From positions 181,617,001-181,681,000 of the forward strand of contig JAUMIR010000001.1 in the NCBI GenBank assembly GCA_030847615.1: a stretch of DNA of 64,000 nucleotides. Direction: 5' to 3'. Positions 45,229-56,794 of this stretch are shown here, piece after piece (position 1 is the stretch's first letter; each line of letters starts with the position of its first letter). The stretch is from Gambelia wislizenii. Its lineage: Eukaryota; Chordata; Lepidosauria; Squamata; Crotaphytidae. The position numbers were made by a program, and so were the translations under genes. The notes under the pieces are model-generated. The model did not search any database, was not told the origin of the DNA, and saw nothing but the letters and a program-made list of their open reading frames with translations.

Positions 45229-45685
45229 TTCCCTTGTGTTAATTCTTTGTATTTTCCTTGTATTGATTGATATTCCTGTATAATATTTTTGTTGGGTTCT
45301 TGAAAGCTTTCTTTTTAAAGTTTTTCCTTTTCTTTTAGCAACAACCCCAAACCACACCCACCTTTTTTTCTTTTTTACTCAAACAACCACTTATGCTCTA
45401 TATATTACTCACATACCCAAACATAAAGATCAGTAAACACAAAATTCTCCTTGTATAGTAATTCAGATTGTCTATAAAATTATCTGGTAATGCAAATAAG
45501 ATTGAATAGAATTAAATTGAATTAATTTTGTTAATTCCCAATTTGTTTAGTGGCGATATATATCAACACTGCTTCAATTAATGAACTTTAACTGAATAGC
45601 TACACTTTAAATGAATTGTTAACTAAATAGTTACTATCATCCAGCTAATCTTGCGCAGTGGCAGTAGAATAGCCAATGAGGTTAA
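45229..45685 (-). promoter_or_regulatory. L1-III 5' UTR
   Basis: About 457 bp between the 5' junction and the ORF1 start. It is AT-rich with TTAACTAAATAG and TTCAGTTAAAG-like repeats at 45,570-45,640, and much shorter than the 5' UTRs of L1-I and L1-IV. Confidence 0.5.
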
Positions 45686-45701
45686 CCCCTATTTATCTTT
45701 T
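45686..45701. repeat. Target-site duplication of L1-III, right copy
   Basis: CCCCTATTTATCTTTT, matching 32157-32172 with one mismatch. It is followed by CR1 ORF1 sequence. Confidence 0.8.
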
Positions 45702-46744
45702 AAAGGTTTTATTCCTCCCACTGCTGGGTTCTTGTACTATTTGCCTTGTTCTATGCATAACATTTGGGCTATTATCTACAGCACTTGATGAACTCTTGTG
45801 CTCAAGAATACTATCACCCTCCCCCACACAACTCAGTTTAAAGCCCTCCTGATCAGATCTTTTAGAGTCTTAGCAAAAACTTTCCTGCCAATTGCTGTGA
45901 GGTGCAACCCATCCACCTCCCTGAAACCTCACCCCATGGTCTAGGAAGCCAATCCGTTCCTGGCAGCACCATCTGCGCAGCCAGTTGTTCACCTCCACTA
46001 TCTTTCTCTCCCTTCCTGGGCCATGTCCTTCCACTGGAAGGACAGACGAAATTACTATCTGTGCATCCAAATCCTTCAGCTTCCCACCCAGAGCCTCATA
46101 ATCCCTTTTGATATTCTGAAGGCTATGCCTTGCAGTATCATTTTTTCCCACGTGGACCAAAAGGAAAGGCTAATGGCCAGTAGGCTTCATGAGTCTTGTC
46201 AGCCTCTCAGTTAAATCATGGATTTTTGCACCTGGGAGACAGCACATGTCTTGAGACATCTTATCAGGCCCACAAACTACTGATTCTGTACCCTTTAGCA
46301 AAGAGTCTCCTACCACCACCACACACATGCTCCGAGGATTGGCAGAGGTCAATGTGTGTGCTGAACCATCCAAGGTCTCATGCACATTCTCTGAGGCCTA
46401 GTTCTGCTGCTTTCCTTCCTGTTCCTGGTCATCACTGACAAGGGAGAGAGTTTCAAACTATTTCTGTAGTGCCAAACTCATAGTATGACCCCTGCTCCTT
46501 CTCCTTCTATGAGTCACATTCTTCCAAACATCGAGATCCTACAATCAGAACTAACCTCCTCCAGAGATACATCCCCTGCATGTTCCTGAACCAGGACCTT
46601 TTGCTCTGCTCTATCTAAGAAAACCTCCTGCTCCCTAATATGCTGTATAGTGGCTAATTGGGCCTCAAGTTGTTGGACCTTCTCTTGAAACAACACAACC
46701 AACTTGCACTTGCTGAAGGTGTAGCTCTGCACATCCACAGTCAA
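45702..46744 (-). pseudogene. CR1 ORF1 with SGNH/GDSL-esterase-like domain (broken)
   Basis: CR1 ORF1 proteins carry an esterase-like domain of uncertain role in retrotransposition. The N-terminal frame (46514-46744) has a coiled-coil-like segment (LFQEKVQQLEAQLATIQ). After a frameshift, 46170-46385 has CVVVVGDSLLKGTES, the GDSL block with the nucleophile Ser. After a stop, 45870-46160 has VHVGKNDTARHS, GHGPGRERKIVEVNNWLRRW and GFLDHGVRF, where Asp-His would complete the triad region. The frame decays through SFCQDSKRSDQEG to NKTFKR-stop at the L1-III junction. Confidence 0.83.
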
Positions 46745-47130
46745 GAAGACAAATATCCCACCATTGTTGCAGGTAACTGTTTATATTGAATACTCTGAAG
46801 TAGGCACCAGAACAAAAATTTTTGCCTCCCCATCAAACTTCCCTGCTAAACACCTCTGTTCACCTCACTCCTGTACACTGAGCTCCAGGGACTGAAGCTG
46901 CAGCTATAGAGAGAGAGCTACTGGCTGCTTGCTCCTCCCTCTGCCTCTCACCCACTACCTCTCAGCAGTCTCTGGCTCACTTCCTCTCAACGCAAGCAGC
47001 TCACCAAACAAATGCTAATGAGTCACCTCAGGCAAGCCTACACTCATCCCACACAAACAAACAAACAGCCTTGATCCAATCAAGCATACTAGTGGTAGCC
47101 CAACAAACTCTCCCAAGAACTCTCTGGGGT

Positions 47131-48215
47131 TGGAGAGGTGTAGTTAGTTAGTTAGTTCTCATCGCTATAAGAATGGGTTCAAAAATTCACACAATGTAAA
47201 TTTCTCCTTAAATTTTGGAGTTCCAAACTGACCTGTTCTTGCTTTCAAAATGGATGTGACACACTGCATGACCACCTGTAAGAAAGAAAAAAGACACAGG
47301 TATTGTGTGAACTAGAGCTACTAGTTTAGTAAGTCATTTGCAATAGGGGATTCAATGGGGCACATGAGGAATTCCACTAGGATTTCTTCCTCAGCTAGTG
47401 CCATAAAGAGCAAGTGACTCCTATTGAAATCATTGGCTGTAGGCCTACAGCTTGTAATCTGCCAATCCTTTGCTGAACCACTGAGTGAGTACCAAGCAGA
47501 AAACAAAGAGCCCAGTGCTCTGGCAGAGTGGTCTTTATATCCATATGTTGCACTGCTTTGTATCACAATGCTTATGTCCAAAGTGGTCCCTAAACCAGGG
47601 GCAGCTCTGGTAGTTGATGGTGAAGAAAATTTAATTACAACTTGTACATAACTGTTTGTTTGTTTGTTTGCATCTTCGAGTTGTACAGAAGGGATATTTG
47701 TTGCCACCTACAATTCCAAGTTTATTAACATCTCTCTCTCACTCTTTATTGCTTAATGCATTCATGTCCATAACTAAAGCACTGCCAAAAGAACTGAACT
47801 CCCACTTCCATTGCAAAAAGGTTGTCCTCTAGTGAACTTCCCATGGAACTTCCAGTGGAAATTGACATTCAGGCTTCATGAATATTCAGCTCTGTATATT
47901 TATGGCTGTTTTAATATCGTTGCTACCGGCTCAAGGATTCTTATAAAGGAAAGTATATAAAATGAATATCCAAAAAGCATGGGATAGACAGAGCCTTTTT
48001 AGTGTCCTCCAAGCCCCCCCAGGGGTCAAAATGCCCCCTACTCCCTCTAGGGTCTGCATGGTAGCATTTTTGCCACATTTCTGACCCTGCTGGGCCATTT
48101 TAGGTCCAGGAAAGGCCTTTATAAATTACCAGGAAGTAAACCAATGGCTGGGACGGTTAAAAACATGGTAAAAATTCCTCCAACCTCACTAGAGGGGGTT
48201 TAGGAGCATTTTGTT
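47131..48215. other. No gene recognised
   Basis: Contains a GTTA tandem at about 47,141-47,156 and a TTTG tandem near 47,652-47,670. No gene or repeat family assigned. Confidence 0.45.
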
Positions 48216-48425
48216 CTAGTTGTTGACTTATGGTGACCCTAAAGTAAATCTATTATAGAGTTTCCTTGGCAAGATTTGTTCAAAGGGAGCTTTCCAGTGT
48301 CTTCCTCTGAGGCTGAGAAAGTGTGACTTGCCCAAGGTTACCCAGTGAGTTTCACGGCCGAACAGGGATTTAAAACCTGGTCTCCAGAGTCCTAGTCCAA
48401 TGCTCAAACCACTACACCATACTAG
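48216..48425 (-). mobile_element. tRNA-derived SINE (Sauria SINE type)
   Basis: On the minus strand the 5' end reads GTGTAGTGGTTTGAGCATTG (A box) and then CAGGTTTTAAATCC (B box), an RNA polymerase III promoter of tRNA origin. The middle has GTAACCTTGGGCAAGTCACA and CTCAGCCTCAGAGGAAG. The 3' end GGGTCACCATAAGTCAAC resembles the BovB LINE tail, as in Sauria SINEs. The BovB fragment at 26.2 kb is the matching kind of partner LINE. Confidence 0.85.
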
Positions 48426-50399
48426 ATCTCTTAGGAGTATTTTCTAATTTTTTTCAGGGGAAGGATAAGTTGTGATGCAGCCCTCCAAGATCTCCTGGTG
48501 GAGTAATGCAGCCCCCTAGCCTCTTACAGTTGCCCACCCATTTTAAAATGTAACCTTGTTACAACCTTATTACCTAAAAAGAAACTAGTTACAGGTAGTA
48601 TTACTTGCAACTCATTATTTCCAAGCTCTGAACAATTTTGAGGGAAACCCAAAGGCTAGCCAAGTTTCTAAAAATGGGAGTAACATTTGCCATTACTGTT
48701 TCATGTAGGAGAGTCCTCCTCAGCACTGAGTATGGTGGTGGGGAGCATAAGAGCAAAATGTGATTGATTCCTCCTCTTCTTTACAGTGCCTAGCATCATG
48801 TTTTGTAGGAAACAAATCTCTTTGTTTTCACTTGAATTAGCACTTCTGAAACACTCAAAGTAGGTTTTGTAGTCTGTAATACTGAATTAATTTGGCTCTG
48901 GGTTTCACACTCTAGAAGTGATTTTTTGTTAGAAGTAATTGGAAAGTTTTGAGAAGCAATAAAATATTTTGAAGTAGCAGTAGAGAGGCAGAAAAGACAG
49001 AAAAAGAAGAAAAGAGGGGAGTAAGAGATACATAGAGTGGTATGAAATACGTTAAAGGGTAACTGTATAAGGATATAGAGTTCTCTACTTATTACATCTG
49101 GTATTTGCCATTGGATACATTCTAAAAATAACAAGGAAAACAAATTGATTTAGAAGTGATTTTTTGTAGTTCACATGGCCTAAATCCAATTGATAGTCCC
49201 AATTAGAATAGAACCATTGAATCAATGGAACTTACATAAATACTAACTTACTGGGTTCCTGTGATTTAGTGAGTCAACTCTGTTAGGAACAACAGTTGGA
49301 TTTAGGCCTATCAATCCTTTCTGGAAATGAGAAGATTGATATTAAAGCACTTGATATGGAAGGATTACTATGGCTGAATCCAACCAGAGAATACCTCTGC
49401 CAGGTGACTAAAACTTGGGGAAATGTATGCCCATATAATTCCATCCTTAGCTGTGTGTTTTTTTAAAAAAATTGGGGAGTTGCAGAGAAATGTCAAGCAA
49501 GACTTAACAACCTTATCTGTGTTATTCTGAAGTATCAAGTTACAAAAAATTACCTGGTCTGAAACTGGAAGCTAAGGACCGGGGGATAGGGGTGAACCTA
49601 CCTGTTTTCATAGCTTCACTGTGGTTCCCCACATAGACCTCATCTGCCTCATATGCATCACTTCAAAGTCACCTTCAGTTTAGTCTTAAGACACTGACCT
49701 AGACTGTTACCTGCTCAAATAGCCGACCCTCATTCTTCTTTAAAAAAAATTCCATAGCAATGTTGGAACACATTAGAATTTTGCAGATGGAGTTGGCTTC
49801 ATAAAAAGTACTAGTTCTAAGTTTTGTGTGCAAGATGTTATATGAAATAAATGTTTTATATAGTCATTTGTCCACACTGCATTGGAAAACACTAATTGGC
49901 ACCTAAAATATTCATAGAGCTGCCCAAATGGCTGCCCCTAGGTAAATTAAATATCTGTTAATTATGAAGCGAAGAGTTTGTGTATTAGCGGAGAAAGAAG
50001 CACAGTAAGAAACAGTGTGTGCACTTTTGTACATTACTGTTAAACCAACTCCTGAAATCCAATGTATAATGCACTTTACTGCTTTGGAAGTATTTGCATT
50101 ATTTACCCTTTTTTTGCCAAGAGGTTGCATCAATGTTTCATCATTATGTTGTGCAACTCCATAGTAACAGTAATTGCTTGACACCTCAACATCCCTAGCT
50201 TATTTTCTCCCAAAACTGATTTTTTTTATTTTTGCAAGTCCAAGTTCTTCATTACTTAGAAATGGGTGCCTAGTATTATTTTGTTACCCCAACTTTTGGT
50301 CTCAGCTTGATCCACACATCAAGAAAAAGTGAGTATTAGCAATGAAATATTTTATATTTGCAGACCAAATTGACACAGGGTCGAATTTGGACAAAGTTT
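48426..50399. other. No gene recognised
   Basis: About 2 kb of AT-rich, unique-looking sequence; short frames only. Confidence 0.5.
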
Positions 50400-50543
50400 A
50401 GAGCAGGAGTGGTCAAATCGTAGCTCTCTAGACATTGCAAGGACTTCCAGTCTCTGATCACCCCTAGCCATCATTGACAATGGCTAATGGCAAGTTTTAT
50501 CCCAACAAAATCTGAAGGGCCAAAAGTTGACTAGCCTTGCTCT
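50400..50543. mobile_element. Short palindromic MITE
   Basis: 144 bp with ends AGAGCAGGAGTGGTCAA and, on the other strand, AGAGCAAGGCTAGTCAA. The interior (ACCCCTAGCCATCATTGACA, AATCTGAAGGGCC) resembles a decayed form of a widespread reptile fold-back repeat built on 'gccctccagatgtt...catccctagcca'. No clear target duplication. Confidence 0.55.
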
Positions 50544-51244
50544 AGAAGAATTCATATTACAGCAGCTTTGTGGTGAAACTAAATGCTGCATCCTGTGAAA
50601 TTAAATACCTCGCCATAGTGTTAATTTTTTTTTTACAGTATCCATTAATGCAGAGAACCAAAGAACAACCACAAATTGTAATTGCTGAATGTAGCCTACC
50701 ACCTGTGGACTGGATGTTCTCTCTGGAACTCATACTTCCTTTCCCTCCTACCTGCCTGGAACTGCAAATCTGGGAGTGGGTGTGTTGTCAAGCACTTGCA
50801 GACTTCAATCTATGGCTTGTGGACACAGTTTCACCAATGGGCCACAAGCTGTATCACCTGAGATAGATATATAAAATACTGGCCTATAAGCCCTGTATTT
50901 AAAAGTATTTATCTAATCACTCAAAAGAGCCTGCACAATTACTGGGAGATCCACAGACCAGTGGGAATTACACCAAAGTACTCAATATATGAAACAGGGG
51001 CTTCCACACTGAGAACTGTCCATGTGGATCTGTCATTTGTATGATTGCCTGTTTCTTTAGTTAGACCACTTGTGATACTGTGAACAGTGGGACTACATCA
51101 AAAGCCCTATGTGAGGTACACGTTAAGATATTTGATGCCTCCATGTGATTTCCATGAGCTCATGAGATGCTAAGAGCCCTTGGACTCTTAACTGTACAGT
51201 CAATTAGATATGGATAGTCAGGTGCACAGAGATTCAGAAATATG
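50544..51244. other. No gene recognised
   Basis: Includes a 98-codon open frame at 50570-50866 with no recognised motif; likely chance. Confidence 0.45.
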
Positions 51245-52440
51245 TAGGGAGCTGGGTACATTCAGCTTGAAAAAGAGGAGACTGAGATAGAACATGAAAC
51301 AAGTGGATTCAAATTACAAGAAAAGAGATGCCACCTAAACATTAGAAAGAACTTGTTTACTGTAAAACTGTTCAACAGTGGATTTGTTAACCTAAGAGGT
51401 GGAGGGTTGTTACAATCCCACCCATGATGCCAAAATCTCCTTTAATATGTGGAGGAATTATTAGCTGAAACAGGAGGCCTGTGAGAGGAGGGTAACTTCA
51501 GGGATCTTTTCACCTATGTATACCAGTACTAACTGTAGAGAGCACTCCAGTTAAAGTAAAACAAAGTGTTTTAATTGGAAACAACACAGGTATATGCTCA
51601 TACAAAACATACACTCTTAAGAAACATACAAGGCTACTGAAAAGAAAGATGGGAAGGGCTAAATAGAGAGAGGTCCAGGAAGACAGGGTGATACTTACCA
51701 GTCTTGAGGAGGAGAGTTCCATGCAGTAAAGGTACTCAGATAGGCTTATGAGGGTGGCACAAAGCATCTGGCAAGATGATAGGGTCTGTCTGTGGCACGC
51801 TTTCCTGGGGTCTGGGCCATAATATTTATGCTCTATTTCATATTCTGAAGGGATACCCTGGTTATGACAAAGCTGGGATGACTTTCCTACAGGATAGACA
51901 AAAGAGTCTGAAACTCAACTGATTGCTTTAATTAAAACATTGATTATCTTGTGAAAATCTTGTAAGGTTGGATAGGAAGGGGTTTGTAAGATATGGAATG
52001 AGGAATGGTCACTGGTTTGCATGATTGAATTTTTGCTTGAAATGCCCAGGTCTGGAAGAAAGGATTAGCACATAGCCTTAATGACTGGCCCATTACAGGG
52101 ACCTTTCACTCAATCCTAATTTGGGCTTTCTCACCATCATAGCTTTAGACACACCTCAGGTCATTGTGATCTCCAACTGACCTCCAGTCTGCCTAAGCCA
52201 GCCTGAACCCAAAAAGTATCCAATATTTCCAGTTATGGGTTATCGCAGTGAAGGGTAGTAGGGCATGCTAACAGAATAGACTGTCTCAGAGAGTGGTGGA
52301 CTCCAGTTTTTCAAGTCTTTAAATTAGAGGCTGGATGGGCATCTTTCAGAAGTTCAGTAGTTGTGTATTCCTGCATGGCAAGGGGTTGGACTAGATGTCT
52401 GTTGTGTCACCTTCCAATTCTAAGGTTTTATGATTCTATG
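51245..52440 (+). mobile_element. CR1 LINE 3' fragment split by a solo LTR
   Basis: The left part (51245-51384) reads GGGTACATTCAGCTTGAAAA and AAACATTAGAAAGAACTTG. The right part (52274-52440) reads AATAGACTGTCTCAGAGAGT, GGGGTTGGACTAGATG and the CR1 3' end TTTTATGATTCTATGA. The two halves join across the LTR to give the expected CR1 order. Confidence 0.85.
51385..52273 (-). mobile_element. ERV-type solo LTR inside CR1 (family copy 2, complete)
   Basis: 889 bp on the minus strand, from TGTTAGCATGCCCTACTA to CTCTTAGGTTAACA, with perfect inverted termini TGTTA...TAACA. The flanking GATT (51381-51384) and GAAT (52274-52277) fit a 4-bp target duplication with one mismatch, and GAAT is what the CR1 consensus would have there. 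A 4-bp duplication is typical of gammaretrovirus-type elements. A likely polyadenylation region is near 51,560 (AATTAAAACACTTTG). No internal region remains. It matches 15266-16110 and 60695-61128. Confidence 0.82.
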
Positions 52441-52794
52441 ACCCATGGAATTCTGTGAGTCTTGCTTCCAGGTAAGTGAACATAGGGCTGCAGCCTAAGT
52501 GTTTCCGCAGGGGCTTCACTGTCAGGATTCTAAATTTTGTTGTGGCTCTAACAAAGGGCTAAAGGAAGGCATTTTGGCCCAAATGCTGAATTGCCATCTG
52601 GGAGACTTCGTAATGACTGCATGAGAGCAGTGGCATGGCCAGAGGCCAAAGTGGATAAGGATACCCCATTTCCTTCACATGGCCATTCATGCATTTATTC
52701 ATTCACTCACTCACTTATTCACTCTCATGTGTACACATACTGCATCATTCTGTGTAGAATAACTGATAGATAAGTTTTAATTAGCTAACACACA

Positions 52795-52920
52795 TTGGAG
52801 ACTGCTTAATGCAGTGTAGATGTGTAAATTGCTATTGCTTAAAACAATTTGTAAGCCGCTCTGATAGCCTTGTGGCTGAAGGTCGGGGTATAAATAAATA
52901 AATAAATAAATAAATAATAT
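52795..52920 (+). mobile_element. L2 LINE 3' tail with (AAAT)n
   Basis: TTTGTAAGCCGCTCTGATAG then GGTCGGGGTATAAATAAATA, the same tail form as the L2 at 22,120-22,170, followed by AAAT repeats. Only the 3' UTR survives. Confidence 0.7.
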
Positions 52921-53643
52921 AATATAAGAAGCAAGAGTGCTGCACTATGTGGAAACTATTTTGAGAAGCTTCCACAAGATATAGACAGTTTTTCTGAATG
53001 CACCATTCACTTCCTGTTCTCTGTCACCCCAATTTCTAATAATGTTTAGCATGGGGAACCTCTGGTTCTAGCTGATACTAGTGGATATTATTATTTTTGT
53101 TCTCTTTTACTGTTAGGATTTCCCTGCTCAGGAAATGATATTGCCTAAAGTTCTCCCTTACCCACAATGCAGTTTTATTCAAAGTCAACTTCTGTATTTA
53201 TCACACCCTGCAGCTACTTGTTATTGAAGTCCTGGCAGTCCTAATTTTATGTGAGAGACAGAACATCAACTTCTTTTAGCTCCAAAGAACAAATATATGA
53301 GTATCTTGCTGCAGCAAAAGATTATTTTGTTCTGTAGTATTTTCCCTCCAAGAAACAATTCAGTAAATCATCATACATCTTGGACACCTCAAGAAGTCTG
53401 ACATTTGTTTCCACAATAAACAGGTCCCAGAGAGAAGGAAAGACAGGTGGGGGGAATGTAGCACTCTTGTCCTTTTTTCATTTCAAGTTTAATTATTGGT
53501 TAAATGTATAAAGGTTACCCTGGAAGAGTACTTGGGGATCAAGATTATAGTTATAGTTGGAAGACATTATAGAAAGGTGGTATATACTCTCTCTCTCTGG
53601 CAAATGAAGATTCAGGAAGGACTCATCCCACACTTTCTGCAAG
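52921..53643. other. No gene recognised
   Basis: No supported gene or repeat. Confidence 0.45.
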
Positions 53644-54226
53644 TGTGCTGATGACTAAAAAGGCCAATCCAAGACAAACAAGTCCAGTTGCAGAAAGCAC
53701 AGCAGAAGTGTTGGGGTGTAAAAAGACACGGTGTGTCCACCACGACCACCTGCAGAGTTGTTCCACGTCGACAGGACACCAAGGAGAAGGTTTCTGGAGA
53801 GACTTCTGCAAAAGACTTCAGGCTGAGAAGGAAAAATTCCTTCACCCCAGCACACCGCCTTGAGCTCTGGCTTGCCAAATAAAGACAGCAACAAGGCCAG
53901 CCTTCACTCAACTTGAGGTCTTTAATCTTTGTTTGCAGTATATTTACAATATATATACAGAATATAGGATAGCTGTCTCTAATACTCATAAATCTCTCTC
54001 AAACCAGCAAACTGCTTCACCAACCACCATCCACAACAAACCCACACTGGAGATAATTCCCATCTCCTTTTTATAGGCAGTTAAACAATGCCTGTTACAT
54101 CAGGCATCTCAGATGTGCATACTCTCAAGTGCTGACTCACACACACACCTGCCACTGGAGCTTAACTACTTTCATTACTAAGCTTACAGCTCCATCTTGT
54201 GGTCACATCCATGTAATTTCCTGACA
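53644..54226 (-). mobile_element. Candidate solo LTR, 583 bp
   Basis: On the minus strand it starts TGTCAGGAAATTACATGG and ends GTCATCAGCACA. It has LTR-like order: a TATA-box match CTATAAAAAGGAG (about 54,068-54,080), an AAAGATTAAAGACC polyadenylation-like site (about 53,918-53,931), a GT-rich stretch, then CT-rich sequence to the 3' end. The flanking 5-mers (GCAAG, AGAAG) do not clearly match, so boundaries are tentative. No second copy is seen in the window. Confidence 0.5.
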
Positions 54227-55236
54227 AGAAGGTCTCCTTGGGTGATGTTTCCGGGTTGTGATTCTTTCTGCTTGTCCTTTCTTTTCAAGACTTGTTCGGT
54301 GTGAGTTCTTAAATAAGGCTGCAGCATTGTGCATAGTGCATCTCCATGCCTCCCAATGTGAGGCCATGGTGGACCATTGTTGGTGGTCAATTTGGCAGAG
54401 CCTGAAATGCTATACAAATAAATAAATAAATTGTAGCCATTTTTACTGTATTTTAGTGAAAATCCATGAATAATTTCCAAAATAGCCATAAAAGGAATGT
54501 ATAAAACGGAATATACAATTATAAAAAGGGGTAAAAAAGATAAAAGGTAATTGGATGCAGTTCTTATACAAATCAAAATATATCAACATTTAAATTTCAC
54601 ACAATTTAAAAGGCTTTTTCTGTGCCAGAGCAATAGATCTATACCGAGCTACATTGTACTATATTGTATTTTTATGTGGAAAAATCAAAGCAATGGCTGA
54701 GATATTGCATCAGGACACATATGTCTGGCATATGTCTCCTTTAAGAAACTCACCCCCCACCCCACATGGCTGTTTCTATGTTGTTGGAGTGCAGGGGGAT
54801 CAGCAGAGTTTTGTCCACCTATTTTCCAATAGCAGGACACTAAAACAGACATCCACAGGGACCTTCCTGGGTCCTCATGAGGTTCTACAGATTATAACCC
54901 TTGCGCTACTCAGTGCTTTTTCATTACTTTTTATTGCTTTTTGAAATAACTCTTAGGATTACTGAGAGACATGGACTTTCCTGTCAACATCTCTGTAAAG
55001 CTGCCTCTTAAAATGTCCTTTTAATATTCAATATTTTCCAGCAACTTTCCAAAGTAACTTTTAATAGAAACTACAAAATGCTGCACTTCAAATCAATAAA
55101 GTAACTTTGTTCCTGCTTATGTTGTTTTAGAAGTTTAATTTCTTTACATCCTCATCACTCAAAAAATAGCTCACCACTGTTAACTTTGTGACTTGTAAAC
55201 ATTACTTCCAAGCTTTGAAACAATTTGTGTGTTATA
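54227..55236. other. No gene recognised
   Basis: An AAAT microsatellite at about 54,416-54,432; otherwise unique-looking DNA. Confidence 0.45.
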
Positions 55237-55862
55237 GGAGATTATCAGACAGGGGACAAATTTGTGTCCCTGTCTCACCAGCTTTTTCCTGCCCCACTCC
55301 CATCCCTATAGCACTTTTTTTTTCAGACTTACCTTAAAAGCACTGTAAAAAGTGCTTCCCTCCCCTCCCTTCCAGCAGTCCAGGAGTGAGTAGAGCTCTC
55401 ACAGAGCCCATTCACTTCCTGGAAAGGAAATCCCAGCTGTTCTCGCGAGAGAATGATCCCATGGGAAATTCAAAAAGTAAAAGCAAGATACAATGTCAAA
55501 AAGTAAAACAAAGCATCTGAACACATTTTTAAAAAATCAAGTAACCTGGGGAGGGTAAGAAAAAGCATATCACTTACCTCCATGTCCCAATCTTGACCGG
55601 AAGTGTTTGGCAGGGATCTCCCACTGTAGCTGGCATGGTGCCAGCATAATGGGGTATCTTTTCACTCACTTGTCATTCTGTTACAGAAATTTAATCATGG
55701 GTCAATTCCTGGCTTAAGCTGTGAATAAAAAGGAGCATGGGGGAGGGGACGGAAAGGGCAGGGGAGGAGAACGCCACAGGGACAAAGTTGTCTGAAGGGG
55801 AAACCCTTTCACAATCTCCTGTCATCCCTGTGGTGGGATATTTGGGGTGTCTGATAATCTCC
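55237..55862. mobile_element. TIR element (MITE-like) family M1, copy 2
   Basis: 626 bp with ends GGAGATTATCAGACAGGGGA and, on the other strand, GGAGATTATCAGACACC, inverted relative to copy 1. The flanking triplets are ATA and TTA, so the duplication seen in copy 1 is blurred here. The interior aligns with copy 1 throughout (CAGAATGACAAG, AACACTTCCGG, AAATTTCCCATGGG, AGGAAGTGAATGGGCTCT). No transposase. Confidence 0.75.
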
Positions 55863-56794
55863 TTACTGTCATCACATCAATCACATAGTGGTTCATTTTA
55901 TTCCATATAGTTAAGTCTACTCACTCTGGCAATCTCAATAATAGTTTATTTCTAAAGCTGGATCCATTTTTTTTGTTCAGTACACTTTTAAATTTCTAAG
56001 TAATATTACCATTTCTGAGCAGGAAAAAAATATGCCAATGGGTTCCAATTTTCCACCCACACAGTTTCTTTGATTACTTTTCTCTGTTTCTTGTCTTAAC
56101 TGAATTCCTGTACAAATTGGGTATCATATCATCTCAACTCTTCAGATGATTGTACCAACCAAATAGAATTCTGATTGGGGTGTGTTTTGCTTAGCCAGTG
56201 AACTGAAAGCCACTTGCAGTAAATCATGAAAACAATAAGCATAAAGTTGCAGAATAATAAGCAGAAAGGCCAACTGCAGCAAAACCAGAAAAAAATCAAA
56301 TAAATAAATTAGCCCTGGGGGTGGGGGGAAACAGTCATCAATAAATTGGAGAATAACCCTTACTGCAGACACAGGACACCTGTAAATATAAAAATGGGCA
56401 CATTCCTAAGGCCTATTTTGAATAGAAACTGGTTCTTTTTTCCTGGACCAGTGGGTGAAGAAATGGAGCCAAGGGAATGTTCCTTTACAATGTAGTTAAT
56501 GAGGCTCACACTAGTACTGAGAAGGCCCTGCTTCCACTGGATACCTTCCAGTGGATAACTTCAACTGATGGGACCATATGGAGCAGGGCTATATAGAGAT
56601 GGCCTTTGTCAGGAAACATGTGCCATATGGCTACCTCCTTCTTCCTCTCTACATGCTGTCCTAACCACCACTGCCCTTGCACAAAGACACTTCCTTGAGT
56701 GAGGAATAAAAATTGCTCCTGCTGGTGCAACTAAAATCTGTGTCTGTGAATTGTAGGTCAACAGAGTAATCTTCTAAGCTCTGCACAGAAGGAC
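55863..56794. other. No gene recognised
   Basis: Short frames only; no repeat assigned. Confidence 0.45.

Larger units (their letters stand above)
32173..45685 (-). mobile_element. L1-III: L1 LINE inside CR1, itself holding L1-IV and a MITE
   Basis: A minus-strand L1 bounded by a 16-bp duplication (32157-32172, 45686-45701; one mismatch). Without L1-IV (plus 17 bp) and the MITE (plus TA) it is about 5.88 kb. From 5' to 3': 5' UTR of about 450 bp (45685-45229), ORF1 (45228-44131, completed across L1-IV), ORF2 (37248-33569 and beyond), 3' UTR split by the MITE, and an A-rich tail next to 32173. Its 5' end (TTAACCTCATTGG) differs from the GGCTTCYGGTC of L1-I and L1-IV, so it is another subfamily or slightly truncated. 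Confidence 0.85.
29302..47130 (-). mobile_element. Near-full-length CR1 LINE, host of the L1-III nest
   Basis: A minus-strand CR1 whose 3' end is at 29302 (AATCATAGAGTTGGAAGAGA on the plus strand). ORF2 runs up to about 32,150 and ORF1 lies beyond the L1 insertion at 45,702-46,744, with about 380 bp of 5' UTR-like sequence. Removing the L1-III nest leaves about 4.3 kb, close to a complete CR1, which is uncommon because CR1 copies are usually short. The L1-III insertion is in the tail of ORF1, and the CR1 sequence on both sides joins through the duplicated ATTTATCTTTT. The 5' boundary near 47,130 is approximate. Confidence 0.82.

Noticed and set aside
45902..46438. Plus-strand frames of 63-80 codons
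   Set aside because: Antisense of CR1 ORF1.
53612..53989. 125-codon minus-strand frame plus several overlapping frames
   Set aside because: They fall inside the candidate LTR at 53644-54226; overlapping frames on both strands argue against a gene.
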